Below are positions 12,317 to 24,400 of a DNA stretch of 64,000 nucleotides, one piece after another. The notes beneath the pieces are model-generated. The model worked only from the letters and a program-made list of their open reading frames with translations. It did not search any database and was not told where the DNA came from. Position numbers and translations under genes: made by a program. Each line of letters opens with the position of its first letter. The first letter of the stretch is position 1. Origin of the DNA: Piper betle (Eukaryota > Streptophyta > Magnoliopsida > Piperales > Piperaceae); assembly GCA_033002965.1 (NCBI GenBank), contig JAURVB010013867.1, positions 1 to 64,000 on the forward strand, read 5' to 3'.

Positions 12317-12607
12317 TTATGAAACGTAAACGCAAATTGAAATCTTGGCTTTTGGCTGTTCGCTTGGGTGAGTACAACCTACAATGCATATGAAGTTGAA
12401 GATCAAGATAAATAACCACTTCAAACTACTACGCTGACAAACTGTTCCCATGGAACGCCAGCAAATACAACGTTTACACATTAAACCTAGTATCATAGTT
12501 TCACTACCAGAAATTAATGTAATTTCTTCCTGTAATTTGCTCACAAAAATAGTTCCATCAGAATCATTGGTAGCAGAAAATTGACTCTGCGAGGAAGCAT
12601 ACGGCAA
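12317..12607 (-). other. Unassigned open frame with one hydrophobic segment
   Basis: A 96-residue frame starting at 12607 has a polar front half and a hydrophobic stretch (LKWLFILIFNFICIVGC) near residues 63-80. I do not recognise it, and no promoter, splice sites or homologous neighbours support it as a gene. It could be a 3' exon remnant or chance. Confidence 0.2.
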
Positions 12608-13397
12608 ACCGAGAAAATGTAATGGTCCTGTACAATGGTCAGAAAATGAAGAAGGGTTCCAATCCTGTTGTACAGAGAAAAGTTTTCATCATAATTTTAC
12701 ATGTCCTTGTACTGATCAACTAGCCTTCTAATATAAAACCATCAAACTATATATAGCTTCAATTGTCTAAACATAACATGTGGTCATGCGTATCAGGTAA
12801 TCAACCATAAAACTTTCTGTATCAAACTGTCAACAAGCTGAAAACAAGGCAACCAAGTTGTTAATCAACCAAGGTGCCTCTTATCATTGATCATACGCTT
12901 ATTGCGTCACCATACCGGAAATTTCAGCTGAAACTCAACCGACTACATTACTAATCTCCTATCTACAGTAAACCCCTGAACAAATAAATCAAATAAGAAA
13001 TGTAAAACTGCTTATAGTAAAACATACCCCTACCACAGGGGTAACATAGCTCACACTAATTCATACAATCAACCTGAAAATAAATCAACCAAAAATTAGA
13101 ACAATGCAACCAACTACAATCATAATTCATGTGCTATACAATAGAACAACATTATGTGCCATCAAATCGTTCACAAGCTACAATTAGCAGATATCACCAA
13201 AAAATTCCCCCCATTAACGAAACGAAAAGAATCTCGGATCCACAAAATGCAACTCAAGCACATCCACAATCACCCAAAACATCCAAAAGAAAAAGAAATA
13301 GAAGAAAGGAAAGCTAGCGAATTGAAACGCAGCACTGTAACACTAGTGTTATAAATAAAAGAGAAGCAAAAATTTTCACCAGAAATCCGATCTTTCT
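12608..13397. other. Spacer downstream of the RPL12 remnant
   Basis: No coding region recognised. On the minus strand it is the 3' flank of the L12 fragment and may include its former 3' untranslated region. Confidence 0.4.
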
Positions 13398-13493
13398 TCA
13401 CTCGGGCGGCACCTCCACAACCCCGTCGGCGATCTCCTGCTGCAAATCCTTCCGATCCTTCCCGCCGACGGTGCACCCAACAGACACGCAGGT
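13398..13493 (-). pseudogene. RPL12: C-terminal fragment of 60S ribosomal protein L12
   Basis: The minus strand reads [20 protein letters not shown] and then [11 protein letters not shown] before a TGA at 13400-13398. This is the highly conserved C-terminal tail of cytosolic L12 ([19 protein letters not shown] is the usual form), here with P-to-R and other changes. The rest of the protein (about 130 residues) is missing: sequence beyond 13493 turns abruptly into AT-rich DNA with an inverted repeat. It is a severed gene end or a truncated retrocopy. Confidence 0.75.
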
Positions 13494-13546
13494 AGTAACA
13501 TTTTTAAAAATATTGTCATATTTTTAATTTGTCACAATTATAAAAA

Positions 13547-13700
13547 GTGATTAAGGTAGTAAAATAATGTTTGGCAAGATTGAAGAGGGACATACATTAA
13601 ACTTAGAAAAAAGGATCAACTATCTTTTTTTCTAATATTTTACACTTTATATTTTAGCAACATTCTGCCAAACATGTTTTTTATTCACTATCGTTGTCAC
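13547..13700. mobile_element. Inverted-repeat MITE-like element
   Basis: The arms at about 13547-13580 (GTGATTAAGGTAGT then AATGTTTGGCAAGA) and 13666-13700 (minus strand GTGAATAAAAAACATGTTTG) pair imperfectly around a loop of about 85 bases. It adjoins the broken end of the L12 fragment. Element boundaries and target duplication are not resolved. Confidence 0.4.
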
Positions 13701-14659
13701 GTTATATTTTAACAATAAATAAATAGGCTCAAAACAATGCATCCAAACATCCTATAATCAAATTTTAAGCATGCATTATGTGCAAACATATTTAGATGAA
13801 TTTTATCAGTGTATGATAATGGTTTAATTAAAGGTTTTGAAGTTTTCTTTTATCCAGGGCCAGGTATAATGTTAAGTATTAAAGTATAATAACTATTAGT
13901 TTGTTAATTATTTGTAAATCATAATTAGAAATACGAAGTTTATTAGACCAATTTTGTAGAAGCTACATTTTATGTTATTAAAGTTACGGTATGAAGCCGG
14001 CTGTTATAATAATTATAGGCATAATACTAGGGTGTGGGAAAGGACTAGATTCGCTACTTCGTTGGACTGCCATTCTTTAAACAATGAATCCGCTTCTTAT
14101 CCACAAACTGTTTTATAATTTTAAACATTTCACTCGACTAATCATCCTGTCATTTTTTGTTAATTACATAAGATTAAGAAAAAACATCAACCATTCACCA
14201 CCTACATTTTTTATTTTTTGGTAGTAACTGGAACTATGTTCATGAAGAATGAGAAGGATCAGAATCCACTTGAAAAGGTAGCAAAGGGCCGAGGATAATT
14301 CCTGCGCTTAGAAGATGCTTATAATTAAATCAGAAATTGATTATTGATAGAGCCAAAATGGGAGAGTGACCAACTTTGCAACCCTTTTTTTAAAAACAAA
14401 TCATTAATCATTGACAGAATGTTTTCATTTAAGCTAAACTCCATTTAAGATGGCATGTCGTTGATTCCATTTCGGACATCCAGGTACTCTGATGCGAAAC
14501 AGAAAAGTACTAATTTTCGCACCCCCGAGTTGGATTTTTAAGGGCTTTCCAATCATTTCCGCATTGGCATGTTCCAAATACCATTTTTACGTGAAGTTCT
14601 GAATTGTAAAAGGGATCTACAAGCCAACACAAGATCCTACGAAAAAAATGTATCAGCAA
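13701..14659. other. AT-rich spacer
   Basis: Nothing recognisable as a gene. The proteasome reading frame runs on past its family end to 14510, but that extension has no similarity to the subunit. Confidence 0.5.
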
Positions 14660-15877
14660 GCCAAATTTAAGCAAATCCTTAATGGATTCTCGCCATGCAA
14701 GCTCTCTGGCACCATCTTTGTCAACAAATTCGATCAGGTAGTTCGGCGGTGCAGCAACCAGTCTTCTCCTGATTTCTAGTATGCACTTGTCAACAAGAAC
14801 TATTGCTTCTTGCAAGGTCATTCCAGGATGATAGTGGCGATCCAAAGTAGATATAGCAAAATAAGATCCGTAACCAAACCCCCTTTCTCAACCTTGTGAA
14901 GTGTAGCAATGTAATCAATATAATACAGAGATGGACCCATACCCTCGTCATAACCAGCAAGTAGAATGTTGACGAAGGAAGCATTCTGGAATGCGAAAAT
15001 GCATTAGAATAGCAAATCAATTAGACATAATAGAAACAAGAGCTATAAGATAAGCACAATACACAATTATTAAGAAAGACTGGAGACAGTTATCCCACCC
15101 CAAAAAAGGGCAAGCAAAATTATCACTATATGTATAAAAAGATGAATTAAATAAAGAATATAAAAAAAATCAACAGACACGAGCTAGTAAAAGAAAGCTA
15201 GAATATCTGTAAAACACTTCAAGTAAGGAGTTAAATAATGAAAGAAATTCCATAGTTAATAGTAATCTAATGTAGAAAAAAGAGTAGAATAGCTGCAAAA
15301 GAAGACATTGCTAGAAAAAACCATTTTAATGATACGTACTTGAGCGCTGAACAGACTTATCAGCCAAAATATGACCAAAGTTACACTTGAATAATGCTAA
15401 AGATAGCAAATTCAAATACAGACCTGGATATTGAGAAATTGATGTAATAAAACTGACACTCAATATCCCATAATAACAGCCTTGAAAAAGGGAAACTAGT
15501 TCTACCAAGATGAAGAGGCAACTAATCATATTGAACCAAAAATTCAACAACTACCACTTTCCCGTGCAAGGTTGCTCTTTCTACCCCTTCGTACCCACTC
15601 TCGGTTTGTTTCAATGATGAAAAAATTGGCCGATTCCACTCGGAATCGGCCAATTTAAATCAGATCGGACGCAATCCGATCTGAAAAACCCCGTGAATCG
15701 GTTTTTTAATAAAACGGTCGTTAAATCGGCTGATACACCCCGATTCAGGGCCGATTCAAAATCGGTAAGAATCGGTTATTATGGGTAAATAACTAAAATA
15801 CCCTAAGTATGATAATAAATAAATTATTCACGCATGGGTAAAAGTGGAATCAAAATTTTAAAACCTAAAATCTACCT

Positions 15878-16190
15878 CCTTGCCCCTCCCTCCACTCGTC
15901 CGCCGCCACCGATCCTTGCCTCCGCCCTCCCTCCGCCCGTCTGCCGCCGCCCCCTTCCCTCCGGCCTCGCCTCTCCCTTCACCGCCAACCCCGTGTGCCG
16001 CCCCTTGCCTTCGCCCCTCCCTCCACCGCCAACCCCGTGTGCCGCCCCTTGTCTTCACCCCTCCCTCTGTTGCCGCACCTTGCCTCCGCCCTCCCTCCGC
16101 CCGTCTGCCGCCGCTCCTTCCCTCCGGCCTCGCCCCTCCCTCTGCCGCCGGCCCCGTGTGCCTCAGCCTCCCCCTCCCTCCACCTCCTAA
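15878..16190 (+). repeat. GC-rich pyrimidine-biased tandem block inside the hAT element
   Basis: The plus strand is nearly all C/T/G, with CCTCCGCCCTCCCTCCGCCC repeated at about 15917 and 16082 and the word CCAACCCCGTGTGCCGCCCC repeated about 46 bases apart near 15985 and 16031. The composition is sharply unlike the rest of the element. Open frames in all phases are Pro- or Gly/Arg-rich and not credible as protein. Confidence 0.6.
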
Positions 16191-16621
16191 GTATATTATT
16201 TTGAAAATTTTCATGCTTTGCCGACACCTTTGCATTTTTTTTTTGAAAATTTTCATGCTTGCCTTTTCTGTTATATTATTCAACGAAGAAGACAAATTGT
16301 TTTGAGTTAGGTTCTCACATCGTGGTTGTTGCGCTTTTTTCCCCCAATTTACTTACAGGCCTTTCTTTTAATCTATCTTGCACTCTTGTGTTGGCAAGCT
16401 ACCTGAGGCTTTTTTTCGTTTTTCATAGGCGACTAGGTGAAATTATTAAGTATTTGATAATTCAATGAATTTGGTAATTCTTGATTACAATAAGATATTT
16501 CATGCTCTAACTTTGTTAGCTTCTGTAGTAACTTTGTCTTAAGCTTAAGATTTTTCTTACCTATTGCTTTGATTGGGTTGGTGGCATGTAGGATTATTTG
16601 TATTGCTTTGTTCAATTCATG

Positions 16622-18010
16622 GATTTTCTAGACCTGGTTTCAGGGGCCGAGTTGTGACTTCTCGTGGCAATGGTTCAAGTACTTGGTTTTTGAAGAGCAA
16701 TTGCATTGCATGTCTAAGCCTGTTATGCATTTATTAGCAGTGAACTACAAGATTCGTTTCACTCTATTTGGGAATTGATTTTGCTATTGTGTTGTGTATT
16801 ATGATATCAAGCTTGAAACTAGCAATATAGGATAGTGCCTAAGCTTTCCTTTTGTCTTCAGAGTTTATCTGAGTTGAAAATCAACTAATTGCTTTTCTTT
16901 AATTATTCTTCTTTCATATAATTGACAACATGGCATTATGCACATCATTTCTGGCTATCCTGGATATGTCTTTAGGCGTTGTTTTAGAGGCACACCTACC
17001 TTAAGAGTATGCGCTTGATTGCTTCTTGCCATGCTTATTTTTTCTCAAGAAAATGTGTTTATCTTTACAAGAACTCATGTGCAGATCTAATCTTTCGTTT
17101 CTGTCAAGCTCTTAACAATGTGGAAGGGTGATTATTTCTAATAGACAAAAGGCTGTGGGACATAACATAGTAATAGCATGGGGGTAACTTCTCCAAGGAG
17201 TCAATGAGCCGCAAACAGAACAAAAAATAAGTACTTAAAGCCGGGAGCTCTTGCTCAACTTTGTCATAATCGAGCTGCCTTAAGGGTTTGCGCTGACTTA
17301 GGCAGAAATAGGGTTTTTGTCAATGACTCAAAGAAAGTAAATGAGGATGTGCTCGAGACTATGGATGTGGATAAAGCCCCAAATTTGTCGTTTGGAAGTT
17401 GTGCCTTTTCCCCAATTGTACCATACAGTCGTGCTACTCAAAAGTGCTTCCTGGAACACCAAGAACACCTCCAGCCTCGGATTGCATATCTGACACAAGA
17501 CTAGAATCTCTTCCCATGAAAATACTAGTACTTCTTTCTTCGTATGCATTTTTAAAATTTTGTGTAACTTACATCACAACCAACTCAGAGCCGTTTTCCA
17601 TGTTTTTCAAAAAATTAGAAAAGCAGTATGTATACCAATCATCTTTTGATACAATATAGTTATTATAAAGGGTGCATATGCCTTGAATTTTGACTCTTTT
17701 TTACCGGGTGCTTCTGGCCCATTAGTATTATTTTAACTATACCACCCCTGATAGCTCGTTTCAGGAGATGGTGAACGCAAAGACGCCTTTGGCAACTGAA
17801 CATTGGCCCCTTCAAGGTTTGAAACTGGTTACCTATTTATAAATATATATACCATTGTCTTTCCCTACATATATAATTTTGCTGAACTAATTTAAATTAT
17901 TTTTGCATGATTTCGCATGATTAGCAGCCAAGCAAATGGGAGGAGGAATCTATGTCCAAGTCCAGGCAACTGAACATTGACTCCGAAGATGTTTCAAAGA
18001 ATAAATTAGA
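16622..18010 (+). pseudogene. Captured host-gene fragments within the hAT element
   Basis: Several coding-like pieces occur without a common frame: FSRPGFRGRVVTSRGNGSST near 16625-16690; VNDSKKVNEDVLETMDVDKA and NLSFGSCAFSPIVPYSRATQ near 17320-17440; LPGTPRTPPASDCISDTRLE in another frame near 17445-17510; and short exon-like parts at 17765-17815 and 17930-18025 sharing the word GGCAACTGAACATTG. The pattern resembles exons acquired by a Pack-type transposon. The source gene is not recognised. Confidence 0.35.
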
Positions 18011-18404
18011 TGATTTAGTAATAACCATATAAAATTGTGCCAAACTTTAATTTTGTGGACTTCTATTAATGACTTGTTGTTATTATTTGATAGAGCACAA
18101 ATGATGATATATCAAATGTTACACTTATGAAATTGTAGTCTTGTGATGATAAATAGTAATGATCTTTCATACTTGTATTAAACTATAAATTTGTATATTT
18201 GTGTTGAGAAATTATGTAATTATGTATTTCATGTATTTATGTTATGAGTTGTCAAATTTTTTTATATTACCGATTCAACTGAAACCGATTCCTGACCGAT
18301 TTAGACCGATTCGATCCGATTGAATGACTCCCTCGAAAACCAATTCTGATTCTGATTCAAATTTTTGCAACCGTGGTTTGTTTTAATATAAACTTTCTCC
18401 ATAT

Positions 18405-18710
18405 CTTCCGATGTAATTAGGACATACAAATTTGGCCTAAGAAATTTTGAAGACTACAAAACCAAGAAAATGATCTCTTTTAGCCTAAAAGATATAATAG
18501 CAAGGTAAACAATTAATGGCACCATCAGTCAGTTATCACAGAAAAGACATGAAAGAACTTCCAATGTAATTAGGACATACAAATTTAGTCTAAGAAATTT
18601 TGTAGAATACAAAACCAAGAAAATGATCTCCTTCAGCCTAGAAGATAAAATATAAAGGTAAACAATTAACGGCACCATCAGTCAGTTATCACAGAAAAGA
18701 CATGAAAGAA
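18405..18710. repeat. Tandem duplication, two units of 153 bases
   Basis: Units begin CTTCCGATGTAATTAGGACA at 18405 and CTTCCAATGTAATTAGGACA at 18558, and both end in CAGAAAAGACATGAAAGAA. Only scattered substitutions separate them. The pair lies directly next to the right end of the hAT element, within the proteasome intron. Confidence 0.8.
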
Positions 18711-19464
18711 AAATCCTAATCAAGAAAGCTTACCATCCTGCACGATGAAGGCCATCATAGGCATTCCAAAACAAAGGCTGACAGCTAATTAATTTCTAAA
18801 AGCAAGCACTTCGAGAAACTGCAAGAAAAAATTTCTACGTAAATGAAGCGTCCAAGGTAGCAACTACAAGGAACCTATCCAAATGCAGGCACAGAAGAAG
18901 CACAATATTAATAAAATAGCATACAATATAACGGGCCAAAAAGAAATAGGAAACTTTCTTAATGCAGTAGCCAGCTCACCTCGGGCAAATCTGGCTGCAG
19001 CCGCAGTTGTCAAAAGGGATACCATTGCGTAACTGATACAAGTGATCATTCTTCTGAATATACTCAGTGAACTGAACCCTAGAAAAGTTCCAAAGTCACA
19101 GTTACCATCTAACAACACAAAATTCAATCCCAAGTCACTGTTTTTTTGCATAAACAAAACATAAATTGACAACAAGTCTTCATTTAATAAATAACAAAAT
19201 TGCCCTAAATCAATGCAAACGAACGAACATAGAAAGCCAACAACTTTCATCATGATTAATACCAAAACAAAATCGTAAGAATCAGATCGAAGAACAGATT
19301 GACCAATAACCAGCCTCACCATGGGCACCGAGGAGCTTGTGCGAGTCGAGCACCATGACCTTGTCCTCGTTGGACATGTTAACAAGAATGCTGCCGACCG
19401 CCGAGGCGTCGGCTGCCGCCAACGCTAACCCATCGCCCACCAGCCCGAACACACACTCCTCCAT

Positions 19465-20763
19465 TCCCCCCCAATCCCAGCAACAAACCTGGAAATCGAA
19501 ATCGGCATCGGCAATCTATGAAAGGCAACAACGAAGAACTCGATGATGGCAGGTTCAAGCATCAAAGGTTAAATCAAAATGCAGTGAGAATGAACAAAAT
19601 CTGACAAAGGTGAGAGCACCGACGAAGGGAGGACGGAGAAGAACCTCTGCGGCGGAGAACGGCGGTGGTGGCGTCGCCGGTGCCAGTGGTCGGCGGCGTA
19701 GTCGAGATCAGAGGTCAAGCCCAAGCGGTGAAGCCCATGTTGATCCACTTAATAGGCCCAAGCCCATGGTAGCAACCAAATAACAAATTAGATGGTACTT
19801 AAATCTAATCAACTAAATCGAGTTCTAATCAAAAGTAAAAAATTCGATCAATCATAATACAATAAAAATAAAAATAAACTAAACTCTAAAATTAGAGTCC
19901 ATCTCTAAGACGGGTCACTTAGGCAAGACATCTAGACTAGTTTTACATGCACGTGTTGCTTGCAAACCCTCATCTTAATTCTTTCAAACCGTGGATTTTT
20001 TTAAGAAGAAACATAATTATAACTATAAGTTGATAAATAAAATAGTTTAATGTTAATTAAATAAAAGGTTAGTATTATATGTACTTTTTGTAATATTGAA
20101 AAGGGCGGTCATAGACAATGATGTTTTTTATTATCCTTTATTTGATAAAAAGAAAGTATGTGCAATCCATCCTTAATTGAATTCAAGCAAATCCGCAGAA
20201 GGTTCCTGATTTAATAAATTTATGAGGACAATTATTATTTCTTCTTGAATATGTAAATTTTCTCTTTTACTTCCCAAGACTATTATATTTTGAGTAAAAA
20301 ACATACTATAATTTTTAAGCAACGTATTAGACTATTAGTAGATTACTAGGAGTATAAATTTATAAATTTGGTATTCAAAAACACTTAAAACTCTGAAAAG
20401 CTTAATTCATGATATCTACAAACTCTATATTCCTAGAATCTTACACGGAATTATTTTTGCTTCCTCACAAAACTCTTTCGCACACAATAATCATGCAGTC
20501 AAAAAATTTGAAGAATACACAAAATTTATTAGTTTAATTGTGGGCTCTCTAGCGTTTAAAATAATTACAACTGCTACATTTTGAAGATTGCATAGTTGAT
20601 TAACAGCCTAGTAACAAAAACACTCAAGCATTTACTTTACACTTAGTAGTTTAGCTATTACAATTGCTTGGTTCAAACATAAAATAAACAAACGAAAATA
20701 CATTCTCCAACAATTGCTTTTAGCCCTACTTCAATATATTATCCTCTATATATATCTTCTTCG
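19465..20763. other. Spacer between the proteasome gene and the copia element
   Basis: The part next to 19464 is moderately GC-rich and should contain the leader and promoter of the proteasome gene on the minus strand. From about 19780 on the sequence is AT-rich with no gene recognised. Confidence 0.5.
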
Positions 20764-21345
20764 TGTTAACATGTGTAATTATATATTAATGATATGCAGC
20801 TCATTGTCATACTCAGAAATATTGAAAGAATCTCAGCAATATCAACAGAGGTGACTATTGTTTGTTATTCCATAAAGGATGAAGGATTTCAAAACTTCTC
20901 TATAAATTGAGTTTTACTTGTACGTCATTTTGAAAACAAGACAAGTAGAGTAAAATAATACAAGAAAAACAAGATGAGAGAAGAAAAAGAGAGAGAGATA
21001 GAGTATATATATAGTAGGTATATGAGATAAAAAAAGAGGGAAAAATATTATTCACGAGTTTAATCTTATATGGAATATTGAGAGAAAAAAATCTTGTAAT
21101 CTCAATAGTATAGGTTGAGTGAGTAATTTTCTTATACATCTCTATATGTTTAATGAGTGTAATCTTTAGTTGAAGTAGTGAATTGTTAGTTGTTATTCCG
21201 TGGTTTTTGACTCTCGATAAAAGGATGGTTTTCCACGTTAAATCTCTATTATTTTGGTTTTGTTTTATTTTATTTCTCAGGCATTATTTTTCCAAATCTT
21301 GTGTTTGTCGTTATTGATATGCAACTTGGGGGATTTTTCTCAACA
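20764..21345 (+). repeat. 5' LTR of the copia element
   Basis: 582 bases starting TGTTAACATGTG and ending TCTCAACA. It matches the 3' LTR along its whole length with many point changes, indicating an old insertion. A TATA-like run lies at about 21003-21012. Confidence 0.85.
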
Positions 21346-21365
21346 ATTGGCACCATCTGTGGGAA
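21346..21365 (+). promoter_or_regulatory. Primer-binding-site candidate of the copia element
   Basis: Directly after the 5' LTR comes AT then TGGCACCATCTGTGGG. This is not the initiator-methionine type TGGTATCAGAGC usual for plant copia elements. The matching tRNA was not determined. Confidence 0.4.
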
Positions 21366-21429
21366 TTTTGGGTCTCATTCAATCAGATCTTGATTTGAGT
21401 GGGAATCGTGGCAGACACTTCCAAGGCTG

Positions 21430-24400
21430 GGAAAATTGAGAAATTTGATGGAACAAATTATCAATAGTGGAAGATGCAGATTGAAGATCATTTATACGAA
21501 AAGCAACTACATCAATAGCTTGTAGGTACCAAGCCAGAAGTAATGTCAGCTGAGGAGTGGGCCTTGTTAGATAGGCAAGCCCTAGCTATCGTTCGATTAT
21601 GTTTAATACAGTCGGTAGCATTTAATGTCTCCAAACAGACAACCGTCAAAGGGTTGATGGAGGCATTAGCTGGTGTATATGAGAAGTCATCAGCCTCTTA
21701 CAGGTTATTTTTGTTGAGGAAATTTTTCTATTTAGGGATGCCTGAAGGTAAATCTATTGTTAATCATTTGAATGATTTCAATAAAATTTGGGCACAACTT
21801 GAATTTGTGGAGATGACCTTTAGTGAAAATATTAAATCTTTAATGTTCATATGTTCTTTGTTGGAGAGTTAGGATACGGTAATTACTTCTATAAGTAATG
21901 CATCAAAAGAACCCCTAACTTAAGTTTGATGAAGTTTTAGGTGCAATCTTGAATTAGGAGATGATGAAGAAGAGCATGGCAGATAACACATTGTCCATCT
22001 CGAGCACAGCTTTGTCGGTGGACAAAAGCGAGGGCAAAGAAAGAGGTTGAGGTCAAAGTAGAGGTCCTACGAACCAAGGATGCTTTAAATCCAAAGGAAA
22101 ATTCAAGGGTAAGCCTACTTGTTGGATTTGTAACAAGGAAGGACATGTAAAGAAGGATTGTCCTGAACGAGTCAAGAATGTAGCTAATGTTGTTGATGGT
22201 CATGAAGAGAAATTTTGTTTATCTATTCATAATGGTTACAATATAGATACATTGTATATTAATTCAGGTGCTCCATTTCATTGTACTTCTCGCAAAGAAT
22301 GGTTTTGTGATTTTATCAAGAGTGAGTTGGGATATGTAACTATTAGCAATGGTCAGAAATGCAAAATTGATGGTAAGGGAGCAATTCATTTAAAGATGCA
22401 TAATGAAGGTAAACTTATTCTCAAGGAGGTCAGGTATATACCTGAATTGAAAAAGAATCTTATATCTGTTAACAAGTTGAACTAAGAGGGCTATAAGTTC
22501 ACATTCGAAAATAATTAGTAGAAGATCAGCAAGGGAGCATTGGTGGTGATCAAGGGGCAGTGGGCATTATTTACCCATTGTCTACTAAGGTAGATCTATT
22601 TGTATCTTTGACCGCTAAGAAGAATGACATAACAACGTGATGGCATAGAAGGCTTGGTCACTTAAGCGAGAGTGGGATGAGAATCTTACATTCTAAGAAG
22701 GTTTTGACGGGTATAATTGATTCTGACTTTAGTTTTTATGAAGACTGTATTTTAGGTAAACTAGAAACGGGTTAGCTTCACAAAGGATGGGCGAGAGATG
22801 AAATCCAAAAGTTAGAGTTGGTTTATACGGATGTTTGGGGGCCAACCAATGATAAATCTTTTGGAGGTAATTTCTATTTTGTTACCTTCATTGATGATTT
22901 TAGTAGGAAGACATGGATCTACACTATTAAGAAAAAATTAAAAGTTTTTAGCATTTTCAAGATATGGAAAGCTCGAGTTGAGAATGAAATAGGTTCGAGA
23001 TTAAAATGTCTTCTATCGGATAATGACAGAGAATATTGCAATAAGAGGTTTGACTCATATTGTGAAAAGCAAGGGATTAAAAGGATCAAGACAGTATTAA
23101 GGACACCACAGCAGAATGGGGTGACAGAGAGAATAAATAAGACTTTCTTAAAGCGAGCGAGAAGCATGAGGGTTCATGCTAGACTTCCTTTGCATCTTTG
23201 GGGTGCACTATAGATACAGTTGTCTATCTAATCAACCGAAGTCCATCAAGCATCTTAAATGAAAAAATACCGGAAGAGGTATAGTCTGCTAAGAAAGTTT
23301 ACTACTCTTTTCTTAAGGTCTTTGGTTGTATTGCATATGCAAATATTGATAGGGAATCAAAAAGAAGCTTGATTCAAAATTCCTCAAGTGTGTATTTTTG
23401 GATATGGGGGTGACGAGTATGGTTACCGAATGTGGGATTTCGAGAACAATAAAGTGTTCGAAGTCAGGATGTTGTATTCAATAAAGAGTGCATGTACAAA
23501 GATAGGAAGAAAGAAAAGATTAAGGAGTCCAAAAAAAGAGTATGGACCTTGATAAGACAGATGAAGAGATACCAAGTGTTAAAAATTAAGGATTTGTTCC
23601 AAGTGATGATGAATAATTATCTTCTAAAGAGACCAAACAAGAAGGTAAGTCACAGGCTAATCAACCACATTATAATGAATCAGATTCTGAATATTCTGAT
23701 GCACAAATTGAAATTGATAACTCAGAGTCACCACAAGAGATAGTTGTTGCTTTAGAACTAAGAAGGAGCACAAGGGTCAAGAAGCCTACTCAGAAATTAA
23801 ATGTAATTGTACAACATGTTTTATATATTGATATAGGAGAATCAGAGTCTTATGATAAAGCCATGAGTGACAAAGTTTATCTTAAGTGGGAGTTAGTCAC
23901 GAAGGATGAGATGCCATCATTGGAGAAGAATCATACATGAGAATTGGTAAAGTTGCCACCAAAAAGGAAGGTTCTACAAAATAAGTGGATCTATTGGGTC
24001 AAGTCTAAAATCAGTGGTGTATAAAGGTACAAAGCAAGACTTGTGGTGAAAGGTTTTGGTCAAAAAGAAGGAATTGATTTTCATGATATATTTACACTTG
24101 TTGTAAAAATGACTTCTATTAGAATTATCTTTAGTATTGTGACTGTAAAAGGATTGTATTTAGAACAGCTTGATGTAAATACAACTTTTCTTCATGATGA
24201 TTTAGAGGAGGAGATCTATATGGAACAACCAAAAGGATTTAAAGTCAAAGGTATAGAAAATATGGTGTGCAAATTGAAGAGGATTCTACATGGACTCAAA
24301 CAAGCACCAAGATAGTAATATTTGAAATTTGACAAGTTTATGTTAGATAATGGATTTGGTAGGAGTAATTTGGACCACTGTATATATCTACAAAAGTTTA

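Larger units (their letters stand above)
15612..18375. mobile_element. Non-autonomous hAT-type transposon (2.76 kb) in the proteasome intron
   Basis: An exact 8-bp repeat GTTTGTTT flanks the element (15604-15611 and 18376-18383). The termini are imperfect inverted repeats of hAT form, CAATGATGAAAAAATTGG at the left and CACGGTTGCAAAAATTTG at the right, agreeing at 12 of 18 positions. Both subterminal regions are packed with AATCGG/CCGATT words (15630-15780 and 18270-18345), as expected for transposase-binding repeats. No transposase is visible. The interior carries a GC-rich pyrimidine block and coding-like fragments that look captured. Confidence 0.75.
14660..19464 (-). pseudogene. PBD1: 20S proteasome beta4 subunit (beta type-2), disrupted
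   Basis: Encodes the non-catalytic beta4 subunit of the 20S core. Exon 1 (19464-19320) starts MEECVFGLVGDGLALAAADA and reaches DSHKLLGAHGE. Exon 2 (19078-18955) holds VQFTEYIQKNDHLYQLRNGI and TTAAAARFARGELATALRK. Exon 3 (14985 to about 14672) holds VNILLAGYDEG, YYIDYIATLHKVEKGG, DRHYHPGM and WRESIKD. Lesions seen: the end of exon 1 lacks the GD-R codons and a phase-matched donor; an extra base in the A run at 19012-19015 (minus T run); a missing base at the exon 2 donor; a missing base in the A run at 14876-14878; and loss of the usual stop. The intron between exons 2 and 3 is about 4 kb and contains a hAT element and a tandem duplication. Homopolymer lesions may be sequencing error, but the exon 1 defect is not of that type. 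Confidence 0.8.

Noticed and set aside
14510..14660. C-terminal extension of the proteasome subunit
   Set aside because: The frame simply runs on past the family's normal end without similarity; a shifted frame would stop shortly after the conserved tail.
15834..16305. Pro-rich protein gene in the hAT interior
   Set aside because: All three plus frames and two minus frames are open because of the pyrimidine-rich repeats; no frame is favoured.
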